From Candidatus Sulfopaludibacter sp. SbA3 (GTDB taxonomy: Bacteria > Acidobacteriota > Terriglobia > Bryobacterales > Bryobacteraceae), in NCBI GenBank assembly GCA_945893365.1, contig CAMDED010000002.1, positions 83,315 through 147,314 on the forward strand: a stretch of 64,000 bases of DNA, given 5' to 3'. Both the position numbers and the translations under genes were made by a program. Positions 35,316-44,382 of the stretch are shown here, piece after piece (the stretch's first letter is position 1; the number at the start of each line of letters is the position of its first letter). Below the pieces are notes generated by a model, which saw nothing but the letters and a program-made list of their open reading frames with translations, ran no database searches and was not told the DNA's origin.

Positions 35316-36146
35316 ATGCGCACGGTTGTGGTCGCCGGGACCGGCCTCATCGGCGCTTCTTTCGGATTGGCGCTGAAGAAAGCCGGCTTCGATGGACGCA
35401 TCGTCGGCGTGAGTTCCGAAGCCGCGCTGCGCGAAGCTCGGGAAGCCGGGGCGATCGATGAAAGCGCGCCGCTCGTGGAGGCCGTGACGCGCGCGGATCT
35501 GCTCTTTCTCGCGCAACCCATCGGGCGGATCGTCAATACGCTCCGTACGATCCATCCGCGGGACATTCTGATCACCGACGCGGGAAGCACGAAGGTCGAG
35601 ATCGCCCGCACCGCGGCTCAGTATATCCGTCATGCACAGTTTCTTGGCGGCCATCCGATGGCTGGAAAGGAAAAGCGCGGAGCGAGCTCGGCGGACGCGG
35701 ACCTGTTTCGCGGGCGCACGTGGGTTCTGACGCCCATCGCGGACGGGGACATGGACACTCCGGAGGCGCGAATGTTCGTCGAGTGGCTGGAGCGTATCGG
35801 AGCCGTTCCCGTGGTACTCACGCCGGAGGAGCACGACCGGTTGGTCTCGTTCACCTCACACCTGGCGCAAATGGCGTCTACGGCGCTCGCATCAACGGTT
35901 GCGGAGCACGTGCAGTCGCCAGAGCATTGGCGCGTTGCCGGGCCTGGACTTGCGGACACGACGCGGCTCGCCATGAGCGCTTTCGAAATTTGGCGCGATA
36001 TCTTCGCGACCAACAGCGGCAACATCGATCGGGCGCTTTCGGCTTACATACAGAAACTGGAGCATCTGCGCGAGAACCTCCGCGGCGGGCAGATGCGCGA
36101 GGAGTTCGAGACTGCCGCGGCGTTCGCGGCGAAGCTGCGCCGATAA
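35316..36146 (+). CDS. tyrA: Prephenate dehydrogenase
   Basis: 276 residues. The NAD-binding loop is in VVAGTGLIGASFGLALKKAGF. TDAGSTKVEI and FLGGHPMAGKEKRG bind prephenate, and LVSFTSHLAQMASTAL carries a conserved His. No ACT domain at the C-terminus. Makes 4-hydroxyphenylpyruvate for tyrosine. Last gene of the aromatic cluster, 6 nt after aroF. Confidence 0.93.
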   Translation: MRTVVVAGTGLIGASFGLALKKAGFDGRIVGVSSEAALREAREAGAIDESAPLVEAVTRADLLFLAQPIGRIVNTLRTIHPRDILITDAGSTKVEIARTAAQYIRHAQFLGGHPMAGKEKRGASSADADLFRGRTWVLTPIADGDMDTPEARMFVEWLERIGAVPVVLTPEEHDRLVSFTSHLAQMASTALASTVAEHVQSPEHWRVAGPGLADTTRLAMSAFEIWRDIFATNSGNIDRALSAYIQKLEHLRENLRGGQMREEFETAAAFAAKLRR

Positions 36147-36225
36147 CCCTGCGCCGGTAGACTGATCGCGAACCAGTGGTGAGGGCACGTCACACAGTCA
36201 CGGCATTCGTGACGGGCTACGCAGG

Positions 36226-36500
36226 CTACCCGACGCCAATAAGCCGCTTGTACAGGGAGTGGCGCCCCACCCAGAACCACACAACGTTGTTTTCGTGTTC
36301 CACGGCAAGTGCCCAGTAAATGCAGGCCGACCCGAACGGACCAGAACCGCCCAATCCTCTTGAAGTGCAATTGACGGATGCTTCGGATCCCGGCGCAGCA
36401 GTTGATAGGACTCGTCGGCAAGACGGCGCGCGTCTTCCGGAAGCTGGCGATAGCAGTCCCAGAATCTCCGATTGGCGCGATGCGTCACCGTTCCGTGCAA
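36226..36500 (-). pseudogene. RelE/HigB-type toxin with two frameshifts
   Basis: First frame: RRFWDCYRQLPEDARRLADESYQLL. Second frame: FKRIGRFWSVRVGLH. Third frame: WALAVEHENNVVWFWVG, then a normal end and TAG at 36226-36228. Joined, they make a typical toxin of about 90 residues. Its start overlaps the antitoxin stop by 16 nt. As written it cannot give an active toxin. Confidence 0.75.
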
Positions 36501-36688
36501 CGGCCCGCTCTCAGATCATCGAGAGCTTCGTCCGCGAGCGCGTCGAGGCGCCCCGCAGCGACATCGTCTTCAATCCGGCGATCCCACAGCGCGGCGTCGA
36601 ATTCGGCAAACCACGTCCGGAATGCGGCGAGCTCGGCTGCGGAGAGCCCCAGAACAGCCTCTTCGATCTCCTTTGCGCTGCTCATCAT
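36485..36688 (-). CDS. Antitoxin of a RelE-type module (TIGR02574-like)
   Basis: 67 residues. SSAKEIEEAVLGLSAAELAAFRTWFAEFDAALWDRRIEDDVAAGRLDALADEALDDLRAG is the standard addiction-module antitoxin found upstream of RelE/HigB toxins. ATG 36688 (or 36685) is chosen; the longer upstream frame is not family-like. Intact although its toxin is broken. From 36689 to 36941 I see no gene. Confidence 0.8.
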   Translation of the reverse strand: MMSSAKEIEEAVLGLSAAELAAFRTWFAEFDAALWDRRIEDDVAAGRLDALADEALDDLRAGRCTER

Positions 36689-36941
36689 CTCCAGCTTACT
36701 CCGCACCGCCGTGCATGCACAACCGTATTCCAGCTCCCCCGTGCGTAGCGGCCGAATCGATCCGGCAGGCGCAACTCCGGGCGGATCGCCCGCCACTCGG
36801 AAACAGTCCACGGCACCCGGCCCTTCCTCTGGGATCGTGTCGCCATCGCCACGTAGCTCACCGGGGAGAGGCCCGGAGAGGCCGACTCCTGTAGTCAAGC
36901 AGTGCGTGGACCGGCCGGTCTCCACGCGCCGGGCGTGCTCA

Positions 36942-37376
36942 CTATTCCCAGGGCCGCTTGGGAACGCCTCGGTCGCGGTCCTTCACACGGTCATACAAGT
37001 ACGAGTTCGAAACGGTGCCGAGCGATTCGTTGTAAAGGCTCGTCAGGCCAAGCCCCTCCCGCAGATCTTCCTGGAAGGCGTGAATGGCGCGCAGATCCTC
37101 CGCGAGCGCGGGACGCCGCCTTCCTTCGGACGTCTGTAGAAATTTCTGGAACCCGCCATCCACCAACGTCGCAATCGCTTTTCCGTCCCACACGCCGGCC
37201 CGCTCCGCCACGCGCGGGCCCAGCTTCGGAGCGTCTTCGAGGACCGCCGCGCAGCCGTCGCGCACCACGCGTACGCGGCCTCGCGCCAATGGTTCGATCG
37301 CGAATCCAAGCTTCCTTAGCGCGTCCAGACGGTTCCCAAACGTGGGTACGGCAGCAGTTTCACGGCGAAAAAACAT
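36942..37376 (-). CDS. Conserved-looking protein of unknown function
   Basis: 144 residues: FFRRETAAVPTFGNRLDALRKLGFAIEPL, then AAVLEDAPKLGPRVAERAGVWDGKAIATLVDGGFQKFL and LREGLGLTSLYNESLGTVSNSYLYDRVKDRD. Composition and codon use fit a real gene. No signal peptide and no family I recognise. ATG 37376 is preferred. Divergent from glpK with only 23 nt between the starts, sharing a palindromic -10 box. Confidence 0.6.
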   Translation of the reverse strand: MFFRRETAAVPTFGNRLDALRKLGFAIEPLARGRVRVVRDGCAAVLEDAPKLGPRVAERAGVWDGKAIATLVDGGFQKFLQTSEGRRRPALAEDLRAIHAFQEDLREGLGLTSLYNESLGTVSNSYLYDRVKDRDRGVPKRPWE

Positions 37377-37384
37377 ATCACAAC

Positions 37385-37394
37385 CATTATAATG
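37385..37394. promoter_or_regulatory. Palindromic -10 box serving two divergent genes
   Basis: CATTATAATG reads TATAAT on both strands. On the plus strand it ends 6 nt before the glpK ATG; on the minus strand, 9 nt before the ATG at 37376. Neither gene has a Shine-Dalgarno site, so leaderless or near-leaderless mRNAs are likely. No clear -35 is visible. Confidence 0.5.
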
Positions 37395-37399
37395 CCCCA

Positions 37400-38872
37400 A
37401 TGGCTTTCATTCTCTCGCTGGACGAGGGCACCACAAGCGCCCGCGCCGCCGCTTACGACGAACAGGGCCGCGCCGTGGCGATGGAATCGGCTTCGTTCGC
37501 CTGCCACTACCCGAAGCCGGGCTGGGTGGAGCAGGATGCGCTGGAAATCTGGCGCTGCCAGTTGGACGCGGCGAGGCGCACCGTCGCCCGGCTCCCGGCC
37601 GGCGAAATAGCCGCTTGCGGAATTACGAACCAGCGTGAAACTACCGTCGTCTGGGACCGCGTAACGGGAGAACCGGCCGCCCCCGCCATCGTCTGGCAGT
37701 GCCGCCGTACGGCGCAGTTCTGCGCGGAACTCGCCGCATCGGGCGACGCGGCGGCAATCACGGAAAAAACAGGCCTCGTCATCGATGCCTATTTCTCGGC
37801 GAGTAAGATCCGCTGGATTCTCGACCACGTTCCGGACGGCCACGCCAGGGCTCGCCAGGGGGATCTGCTGTTCGGCAACATCGACACCTGGCTCATCTGG
37901 AAGCTTACCAACGGCGCGGTCCACGCGACCGATCCAACCAACGCGTCGCGCACCATGCTGATGAATCTCGCGACGGGCGTTTGGGATGATGCCCTGCTTT
38001 CGATTTTCGGCATCCCTCGCGTGATGCTGCCGCGAATCGCGCCGTCGTCCGCCGTCATCGGCTCGATCGCCGCCGGACACCTGGGCGCCGAAATCCCGAT
38101 TGCGGGCGTCGCGGGCGACCAGCAGGCCGCGCTCGCCGGACAGGCCTGCTTCCGCCCCGGGCTCTCGAAGAACACTTACGGCACCGGCTGTTTCGCTCTA
38201 CTGCACGCGGGTGGAAAGCGGCCCATTTCGAAGAATCGCCTGCTCGCGACGCGCGCCGCCTCAGCCACTTCGAATGCACAGTTCGCGATCGAGGGCAGCG
38301 TCTTCATCGCGGGCGCGGCAATCCAGTGGCTGCGCGACGACATGGGGTTAATCAAGTCGGCCGCGGATTCCGAGGCGCTCGCCTCTTCAATTTCAGATAA
38401 TGGCGGAATTTACTTTGTGCCGGCGTTCGTCGGGCTGGGCGCGCCACATTGGGATTCCGCCGCGAGCGGCCTGATCAGCGGAATCACGCGCTCGACCAAG
38501 CCCGCCCACTTTGCCCGCGCCGCGCTCGAAGGCATCGCCTATCAGACGCGTGAACTTGTCGAGGCGATGGAAGCGGACACCGGCGAGCGGCTTGCCGAGC
38601 TGCGCGTCGACGGCGGCGCGGCTCAGAACAATTTCCTCATGCAGTTTCAGGCCGATATTCTCGGTTGCCCCCTCGTGCGGCCGGCCGACACGGAGACTAC
38701 GGCGTTGGGCGCGGCGTACCTTGCCGGACTGGCTGTCGGATTCTGGAAGTCCGTGGAAGAAGTAGAATCGTTCTGGCGCGCCGACCGTCGCTTTGAGCCC
38801 GGAATGTCCAACTCCGATCGTGAGCGTTATTGGAGCGGCTGGAAATCCGCGGTTGGCCGCTGTCGTCTTTGA
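37400..38872 (+). CDS. glpK: Glycerol kinase
   Basis: 490 residues, FGGY family. FILSLDEGTTSARAAAYD (ATP site), GITNQRETTVVWD, NTYGTGCFALLHAG, and VDGGAAQNNFLMQFQADIL with TETTALGAAYLAGLAVG match GlpK throughout. Phosphorylates glycerol to glycerol-3-phosphate. ATG 37400 is fixed by the conserved N-terminus. No glpF or glpD alongside. Confidence 0.93.
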   Translation: MAFILSLDEGTTSARAAAYDEQGRAVAMESASFACHYPKPGWVEQDALEIWRCQLDAARRTVARLPAGEIAACGITNQRETTVVWDRVTGEPAAPAIVWQCRRTAQFCAELAASGDAAAITEKTGLVIDAYFSASKIRWILDHVPDGHARARQGDLLFGNIDTWLIWKLTNGAVHATDPTNASRTMLMNLATGVWDDALLSIFGIPRVMLPRIAPSSAVIGSIAAGHLGAEIPIAGVAGDQQAALAGQACFRPGLSKNTYGTGCFALLHAGGKRPISKNRLLATRAASATSNAQFAIEGSVFIAGAAIQWLRDDMGLIKSAADSEALASSISDNGGIYFVPAFVGLGAPHWDSAASGLISGITRSTKPAHFARAALEGIAYQTRELVEAMEADTGERLAELRVDGGAAQNNFLMQFQADILGCPLVRPADTETTALGAAYLAGLAVGFWKSVEEVESFWRADRRFEPGMSNSDRERYWSGWKSAVGRCRL

Positions 38873-38962
38873 AGCTGTTCCACGCTCTTCCGCCCTTGGC
38901 CGCGGTTGACCGCGCGCCGCGAACGGACCGCAGTCCACGAGTGGAAGCAAACTCGCGGCGGT

Positions 38963-40435
38963 TTATCCGTTATCCTTGTACTCGGCGCGCAGCCTGGACA
39001 ACTCCTGTTTCAATCTGTCCGCAACCGGACCTAGCGACGGATTCTCGTACAAATTCTTCACCTCTTGCGCGTCGCTCTCGAGGTCGAACAACTCCCAATA
39101 CGTCATATCCTCGGCGTAGTATTCGATCAACTTGTGTCGGTCGGTCCGGATGCCCCGGTGCGGCCCCACGCGGTGCGGCGTGAAAAACTCGAAACCGGGG
39201 TCGGAACGCGCATCCTTATCCTTGCTTGCGAGCGCCCAGGAATTCTCGTAGTAGCTATAGTAAATCGACGTGCGCCAGTCCCGAGGCGGGTCTCCTTCGA
39301 GCAACGGACGGAGGCTCCTTCCCTGCATTGTGGCGGGGATCGGCACGCCTGCGAAGTCGAGAATCGTGGGCGCGATATCGATATTCAGCACCATGTGGTC
39401 GTCGAGCGCTCCGCTTTGGATTCCGCGGGGGTAGCGCGCGAGCAGCGGCACGCGTAGTGACGGCTCGTACATGAACCGCTTGTCGTACCATCCATGCTCG
39501 CCAAGAAAGTAGCCGTTGTCCGACGTGTACAGGATCAAAGTGTCTTTCGCCAGACCGCTGTCGTCCAGATACTTCAGCACGCGGCCGAGGTTGTCGTCGA
39601 CTCCGGCCACCGCGCGGTAGTGATCCTTCACCATGCGCTGATAGATCCACTTCTTCTTGTTCTCGGCCGAGTAGTTCGCCGGCAGATCCTTATAGTCGCC
39701 TGCCAGGCTGACGTCGAGCCGCATGTCCTCCGCTTCTCTCGCCAGGCGCCGCGTCGCGTAGTCGTCGTTAAAGGTGTCGGGATAAGGAATCTCGACTTTG
39801 TCGAACATCGCCTGGTGGCGTGCGGCCGGTTTAAATGGCCGATGCGGCGCTTTGTGCTGATAGAGAAGGCAAAACGGCCCCTTACCCACTTTGCCGAGAA
39901 AGCCGAGAGCCAAGTCCGTGGTAATATCCGTCGCATAGCCGGAGATCTGTCTCTTGACTCCGTTCTCAATGAACTCAGGGTTGTCGTAAACGCCCTGTCC
40001 CGGAAGCACGCAGGAATAATCGAACCCCTTCGGCTCCTCCTGCAAATGCCATTTGCCCACTACGGCAGTCTTGTATCCAGCCTTCTGAAGCAATTGCGGA
40101 TATGTGGGGACCGCGGGATTGATCTTCTCGACCTGTCCCTTCATCTCCGAATTGCCCTTCACTCCATGGATGTGGGAGTAGCACCCGGTGAGGGCCGTGG
40201 CGCGGCTCGGCGCGCAAAGCGAGTTGGTGACGAACGCGTTCGAGAAGCGTACGCCCTCGCCGGCGATCCTGTCGATATTCGGAGTCTTCAGAATCCTGTT
40301 GCCCGCGCAGCTCATCTCGTTCACGGTCTGGTCGTCCGTCATGATAAACAAGATGTTCGGCCGGCGACTCGCTCCGCATGAGGATAGCGCGCCGCCCGCC
40401 GTGGCGGACAATACCTGTCTTCTGGTCGGTTTCAC
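38963..40435 (-). CDS. Exported sulfatase (type I, formylglycine-dependent)
   Basis: 490 residues. [20 protein letters not shown] gives the metal-binding Asp pair. [14 protein letters not shown] is the CxPSR signature whose Cys becomes formylglycine. VVGKWHL, APHRPF and [14 protein letters not shown] complete the active site. The N-terminus [17 protein letters not shown] combines a twin-arginine motif and a lipobox-like LSSC, so a Tat-exported lipoprotein is possible. Starts with GTG. Probably desulfates a polysaccharide or small sulfate ester; the maturase is not in the window. Confidence 0.92.
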   Translation of the reverse strand: MKPTRRQVLSATAGGALSSCGASRRPNILFIMTDDQTVNEMSCAGNRILKTPNIDRIAGEGVRFSNAFVTNSLCAPSRATALTGCYSHIHGVKGNSEMKGQVEKINPAVPTYPQLLQKAGYKTAVVGKWHLQEEPKGFDYSCVLPGQGVYDNPEFIENGVKRQISGYATDITTDLALGFLGKVGKGPFCLLYQHKAPHRPFKPAARHQAMFDKVEIPYPDTFNDDYATRRLAREAEDMRLDVSLAGDYKDLPANYSAENKKKWIYQRMVKDHYRAVAGVDDNLGRVLKYLDDSGLAKDTLILYTSDNGYFLGEHGWYDKRFMYEPSLRVPLLARYPRGIQSGALDDHMVLNIDIAPTILDFAGVPIPATMQGRSLRPLLEGDPPRDWRTSIYYSYYENSWALASKDKDARSDPGFEFFTPHRVGPHRGIRTDRHKLIEYYAEDMTYWELFDLESDAQEVKNLYENPSLGPVADRLKQELSRLRAEYKDNG

Positions 40436-40441
40436 GGGGCG

Positions 40442-40447
40442 ATTATA
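40442..40447 (-). promoter_or_regulatory. TATAAT box 6 nt before the sulfatase GTG
   Basis: The minus strand reads TATAAT, then CGCCCC, then GTG. No ribosome-binding site fits. The 6-nt distance equals that at glpK and predicts a leaderless transcript. Confidence 0.45.
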
Positions 40448-40543
40448 GCGCGTCTTGCCATGCTCCCGGTATTGTTACCTCGCTCGCGGGCAGACGGTAA
40501 GGACGAGAAGGCTGGAGCGCCAATCGGGCGTCCAGGCCGGCGT

Positions 40544-40572
40544 TTGGATTCCGCAGCCGGTTGTTGTAGAAT
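40544..40572 (+). promoter_or_regulatory. Sigma70-type promoter of rplU-rpmA
   Basis: TTGGAT (40544-40549), an exact 17-nt spacer, TAGAAT (40567-40572). Transcription would start near 40579, leaving a leader of about 55 nt before the rplU ATG. Confidence 0.6.
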
Positions 40573-40633
40573 AAAGTTTATCCTCGGAGCCCGATACGTT
40601 TCGTGTGTCCGGGCCAAACAAAGGAATTTCCCA

Positions 40634-40942
40634 ATGCATGCGATTATTCAGACGGGCGGGAAGCAGTACCGGGTTGCGCCCGGCGAAACCCTTCGCGTGG
40701 AAAAGCTGCCTGGCGAGATCGGATCGGAAATCGAGTTCCCGACACTCGCGGTATTCAAGGACGACAGCACGCTCGTAGCTGGCGCCGAAGCGGCAAACGC
40801 GAGGGTCAAGGCAACCATCGTCGGCAACGACCGCGCCGATAAGATCATCGTGTTCAAGTTCAAGAAGAAGAAGCAGTATAAGAAGACGATCGGACACCGG
40901 CAATCCTTCACCGAAGTGAAGGTGTCGGATATTCTGGCGTAG
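40634..40942 (+). CDS. rplU: 50S ribosomal protein L21
   Basis: 102 residues. [25 protein letters not shown] is the universal L21 start, and the basic tail [23 protein letters not shown] is typical. ATG 40634 chosen; upstream extension is unsupported. Followed 7 nt later by rpmA. Confidence 0.97.
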   Translation: MHAIIQTGGKQYRVAPGETLRVEKLPGEIGSEIEFPTLAVFKDDSTLVAGAEAANARVKATIVGNDRADKIIVFKFKKKKQYKKTIGHRQSFTEVKVSDILA

Positions 40943-40949
40943 GTGGGTT

Positions 40950-41207
40950 ATGGCTCATAAAAAAGGTTTAGGCAGTTCAAAGAACGGCCGCGATTCGAAT
41001 GCGCAGCGCTTGGGCGTGAAAGTATTCGGCGGACAACTTGTCCCCGGCGGCTCGATCATAGTCCGGCAGCGCGGCACCAAGCTCAAGCCGGGCGAAAACG
41101 TCGGCTGGGGCAAGGACGACACGCTGTTCGCGAAGACCACCGGCGTGGTGGAGTTCCGCGACCGCGGCCGCATGGGCAAGTTCGTCAGCGTCAAAGCCGT
41201 AGCGTAG
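40950..41207 (+). CDS. rpmA: 50S ribosomal protein L27
   Basis: 85 residues. [28 protein letters not shown] begins directly with the mature-type N-terminus, so no Firmicute-style cleavage is needed. The [11 protein letters not shown] block is conserved. The usual rplU-rpmA-obgE order is kept. Confidence 0.97.
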   Translation: MAHKKGLGSSKNGRDSNAQRLGVKVFGGQLVPGGSIIVRQRGTKLKPGENVGWGKDDTLFAKTTGVVEFRDRGRMGKFVSVKAVA

Positions 41208-41236
41208 CCGTTCAGGCATCCACATCGGCAGTGCGG

Positions 41237-41264
41237 AGCCGCCTTCGATTGAGGGCGGCTTTTT
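41237..41264 (+). terminator. Intrinsic terminator or attenuator between rpmA and obgE
   Basis: AGCCGCC (41237-41243), a 10-nt loop, GGCGGCT (41254-41260) and a five-base T tract (41260-41264). It ends 2 nt before the obgE ATG, so the hairpin occupies the region where the ribosome would bind. Confidence 0.65.
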
Positions 41265-41266
41265 CC

Positions 41267-42274
41267 ATGTTTATCGACGAAGTACGCATTTCCGTAAAAG
41301 CAGGAGGTGGCGGCGACGGCTGCATGGCCTTCCGCCGCGAGAAGTTTGTGCCGCGCGGCGGACCGAGCGGTGGAGACGGCGGCCGGGGCGGCGATGTCAC
41401 AATGGTCGCGAGCGGCCACCGCAACACACTGCTGCAGTTCCGCTTCAATCCTGAACATACGGCGCAGCGCGGACGGCACGGGGAGGGCAGCAACTGCACC
41501 GGGCACGAGGGCCGGTCGATCGAAGTCGAGGTGCCTGTGGGGACGCTGGTTTACGACGACGCAACCGGCGAGCTGCTGCACGACTTCGCGGTGGCGGGAG
41601 ACCGTATCGTCATCGCGCGCGGGGGATTCGGCGGGCGAGGCAACGCGCGGTTCGCCACATCCACCCATCAAGCGCCCACTGAACACGAGCCGGGTAAACC
41701 GGGCGAAGAAAAGCGTCTCCGGCTCGAGCTCAAACTCCTCGCCGACGTCGGTCTTGTGGGATTTCCGAACGCCGGCAAGTCCACGCTGATTTCCCGCATT
41801 TCCGCAGCCCGTCCGAAGATTGCCGCCTATCCGTTCACGACGCTTGAGCCCCAGCTTGGCGTCGTCCAATTCGACGATTTCACGAGCTTCGTGGTCGCCG
41901 ATATCCCGGGATTGATCGAAGGCGCGCACCAGGGACACGGCCTGGGTATCCAGTTCCTGCGCCACATTGAGCGCACGCGGGTGCTGGCCCATTTGGTCGA
42001 CGTTTCGGAGGAGAGCGGACGCGATCCGGTAAGCGATTTTGAAATCGTGATGCAGGAGCTTGCGGCATTTAGCGAAAAGTTGGCCGCGAAACCGATGTTG
42101 CTGGTTGCGACGAAGCTCGACGTGGCACAGGATCCGTCCCGAATCGCGTCTCTGCGGAAGCTGGCCGAAGACCGCGGCCTGCCGTTTTTCGAGATTTCAA
42201 GCGCAACCGGCCAGGGGCTCGACGCGCTGCGTTACGCGATGGCGGAGCGGGTTATCGGCCGCAAACAGACCTGA
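41267..42274 (+). CDS. obgE: GTPase Obg/CgtA
   Basis: 335 residues. The glycine-rich Obg domain ([30 protein letters not shown]) is followed by the G domain: P-loop GFPNAGKST, switch regions ending in [18 protein letters not shown], and TKLD. No C-terminal OCT extension. Essential ribosome-assembly GTPase. ATG 41267 is set by the conserved [13 protein letters not shown] start. Expression may depend on the hairpin immediately upstream. Confidence 0.96.
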   Translation: MFIDEVRISVKAGGGGDGCMAFRREKFVPRGGPSGGDGGRGGDVTMVASGHRNTLLQFRFNPEHTAQRGRHGEGSNCTGHEGRSIEVEVPVGTLVYDDATGELLHDFAVAGDRIVIARGGFGGRGNARFATSTHQAPTEHEPGKPGEEKRLRLELKLLADVGLVGFPNAGKSTLISRISAARPKIAAYPFTTLEPQLGVVQFDDFTSFVVADIPGLIEGAHQGHGLGIQFLRHIERTRVLAHLVDVSEESGRDPVSDFEIVMQELAAFSEKLAAKPMLLVATKLDVAQDPSRIASLRKLAEDRGLPFFEISSATGQGLDALRYAMAERVIGRKQT

Positions 42275-42462
42275 GCCGCACACACTCGCCGTAAGTATTG
42301 CGTTCCAAATCCGGCGCAGATGGCGTTCAAAATCCGCCGTGGCGCGGCTGGATGCCGAGTGTGACGGGCAGGCTGGCGAACGGAAGCAGTCCGGCCGGAA
42401 TCGTGCGGCCGCTCGCGGCCGGTGGCGTTCTTGCCCGCCGCCGTGAGACACTGGACGGGTCG

Positions 42463-43245
42463 ATGTCCCACCACCTCCTTTTGTGGGGGGCCGTTCCGTT
42501 TCTGCTTTGCGCCTTGTGCGTTCCACTCGGTTCACAGCAGATCGCGCCCCCTGAAAGCACCGCGCGAGTCCTGCCGCCCAGCGAAACGCTGCACTTCACC
42601 GTGGAGTGGAAACTCATCACCGCGGGCCGTGCCAGGCTCAGTTGGAGCGGCCAGCCTTCGGGCGGGTGGCAGACTCTGCTCCGCATCGAGTCCGCAGGCC
42701 TTGTCTCAAAGCTGTTCAAGGTACAGGATGACTTTAAGTCTACGTTCGCCGCGGACCTGTGCGCGGCCGGTTCCGAACTGATGGCAAGCGAAGGCGCGCG
42801 CCGCCGGGATACCCGCATCACCTACAACCGCGACACCCTCAAGGCGCACTACCTGGAACGCGATCTGGTGAAGAACACCATCGTGCTTGAAAAGGAAACG
42901 GACATTCCCGGTTGTGTGTACGACATCGTGGGCGCCCTTTACCACCTCCGCACGCTCAATCTCGAACCCGGCCAGACGGTCCAACTCCCGGTTAGCGACG
43001 GGAAGAAAAGCGTAAGCGCGCGCATCGAGGCGCAGACGCGCGAGGAGATCAAGACGCCCGCCGGAGTTAGGAAGACAATCCGTTACGAAGCCTTCCTGTT
43101 CAACAATGTGCTTTACCAAAGACAGGGACGCGTGTTCATCTGGCTTACCGACGACCGGCAGCGGGTTCCCGTCCAGATCCGCGTGCGCCTTCAATTTCAC
43201 ATCGGCACCATCACCCTGCTTCTCGAGAAGGAAGAACGGCCATGA
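42463..43245 (+). CDS. DUF3108 domain exported protein
   Basis: 260 residues. Signal peptide at about 1-23 (LLLWGAVPFLLCALCVPLGSQQ). Core motifs LHFTVEWKLITAGRARLSW, FKVQDDFKSTFAAD and VYDIVGALYHLRTL, with RVFIWLTDDRQRVPVQIRVRL near the end, are those of DUF3108, a periplasmic beta-rich family of unknown function. ATG 42463 chosen at the signal peptide. Overlaps the next gene by 4 nt. Confidence 0.85.
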   Translation: MSHHLLLWGAVPFLLCALCVPLGSQQIAPPESTARVLPPSETLHFTVEWKLITAGRARLSWSGQPSGGWQTLLRIESAGLVSKLFKVQDDFKSTFAADLCAAGSELMASEGARRRDTRITYNRDTLKAHYLERDLVKNTIVLEKETDIPGCVYDIVGALYHLRTLNLEPGQTVQLPVSDGKKSVSARIEAQTREEIKTPAGVRKTIRYEAFLFNNVLYQRQGRVFIWLTDDRQRVPVQIRVRLQFHIGTITLLLEKEERP

Positions 43246-44327
43246 AACGCTTCGCTTTGTTTGTGCTGCTCTACGCGAGCCCGGTTTTGAAGGCGCAGCC
43301 CGCACCGAGTCCGGTGCTAAACGCACGCGATTCGATCGCGCTGTTCCAACGTGTCGTGACGCTGATGGAATCCACCACGGTCGCCGTGCCGGAGCTGGTG
43401 CGCGCGGGGGCGCCGGTGCTCGAAAATACGCGCCAGTCGCTGGTTACGCTCGAGTCCGCGTCTTCCCAGCAGCACGCGGGCTTGACGCACACATTTCTGA
43501 AGAACGTGCGAGCCTACCTGGCGCTCGCGGACTCGGTCGCGAAGCCGTTCCCCTTCCCGCTCGAAGCGAGCAGGCAGTTCGCGGAGCTGCGCGACTCTGT
43601 CGACCGGGTCGAATCCCACTTCCACGGCTTACTCGACCGGAAGGAGTCGCAGCTACGGAGTCCCGACCGCGATAATCTGCGGCGGTACCTTGAAGCCAAC
43701 GAGCGTCTCGCGCCTCCCGCCCCGGGGGCAAACCGGGTCGTGTTCCTGGGGGATTCCATCACCGACGGCTGGCGGCTCAATGAATATTTCGCGGGCCGCG
43801 AGTTCGTGAACCGCGGCATCGGCGGGCAGATCACAGGTGAAATGCTTGGGCGCATGAAGGCGGATGTGGTCGACCTGAAACCGAAAGCCGTGCTGGTGTT
43901 GGCGGGCACAAACGATATCGCTCGCGGCGTGCCGTCGAAGTCGATCGTGAACAATCTCACGATGATCGCCGATCTGGCCGAATATCACCACATCAAGCCG
44001 ATGTTCGCCTCACTGCTTCCCGTCAGCGACTATCACAAGGGTGTCAACCGGCAGAATGAGAGAAGCATTCAGCGGCCGCCGCCGGCTATTCTCGAGATCA
44101 ACCGCTGGCTGCAGAGCTTTTGTAAAGAACGCGGTTACTTGTACGTGGATTATTTCGCCCCGCTGGTGGACAAGGCCGGTTTTCTTCGCGCCGACCTAGC
44201 CGACGATGGCCTTCATCCAAACGCCGCCGGCTACCGTCTAATGGCGCCCGTTGCGCTCGCCGCGATCGATAAGCTGTTTCCGGCGCCCGCCGCGCCCTCC
44301 GCGCCAGCGTCCAAGCGCCGGCGCTAG
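43242..44327 (+). CDS. Exported SGNH/GDSL hydrolase
   Basis: 361 residues. Signal peptide 1-18. After a helical N-terminal region (20-150) comes the SGNH domain: VVFLGDSITDGW (nucleophile Ser), NRGIGGQITGEML (Gly), LVLAGTNDIARG (Asn), and DDGLHPNAAGYRLM (Asp/His). It belongs to the platelet-activating-factor-acetylhydrolase/rhamnogalacturonan-acetylesterase group and is predicted to remove acyl groups from a carbohydrate. Coupled to the DUF3108 gene. Confidence 0.88.
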   Translation: MKRFALFVLLYASPVLKAQPAPSPVLNARDSIALFQRVVTLMESTTVAVPELVRAGAPVLENTRQSLVTLESASSQQHAGLTHTFLKNVRAYLALADSVAKPFPFPLEASRQFAELRDSVDRVESHFHGLLDRKESQLRSPDRDNLRRYLEANERLAPPAPGANRVVFLGDSITDGWRLNEYFAGREFVNRGIGGQITGEMLGRMKADVVDLKPKAVLVLAGTNDIARGVPSKSIVNNLTMIADLAEYHHIKPMFASLLPVSDYHKGVNRQNERSIQRPPPAILEINRWLQSFCKERGYLYVDYFAPLVDKAGFLRADLADDGLHPNAAGYRLMAPVALAAIDKLFPAPAAPSAPASKRRR

Positions 44328-44382
44328 TCTAGCCTTTCGTTTTCTCTTAGGTTTGCCGATGGAACCGTGGCTGCCGATCGTC

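Noticed and set aside
36902..37399. Long N-terminal extension of glpK
   Set aside because: Lies antisense to the gene at 36942-37376 and precedes the conserved glycerol kinase N-terminus.
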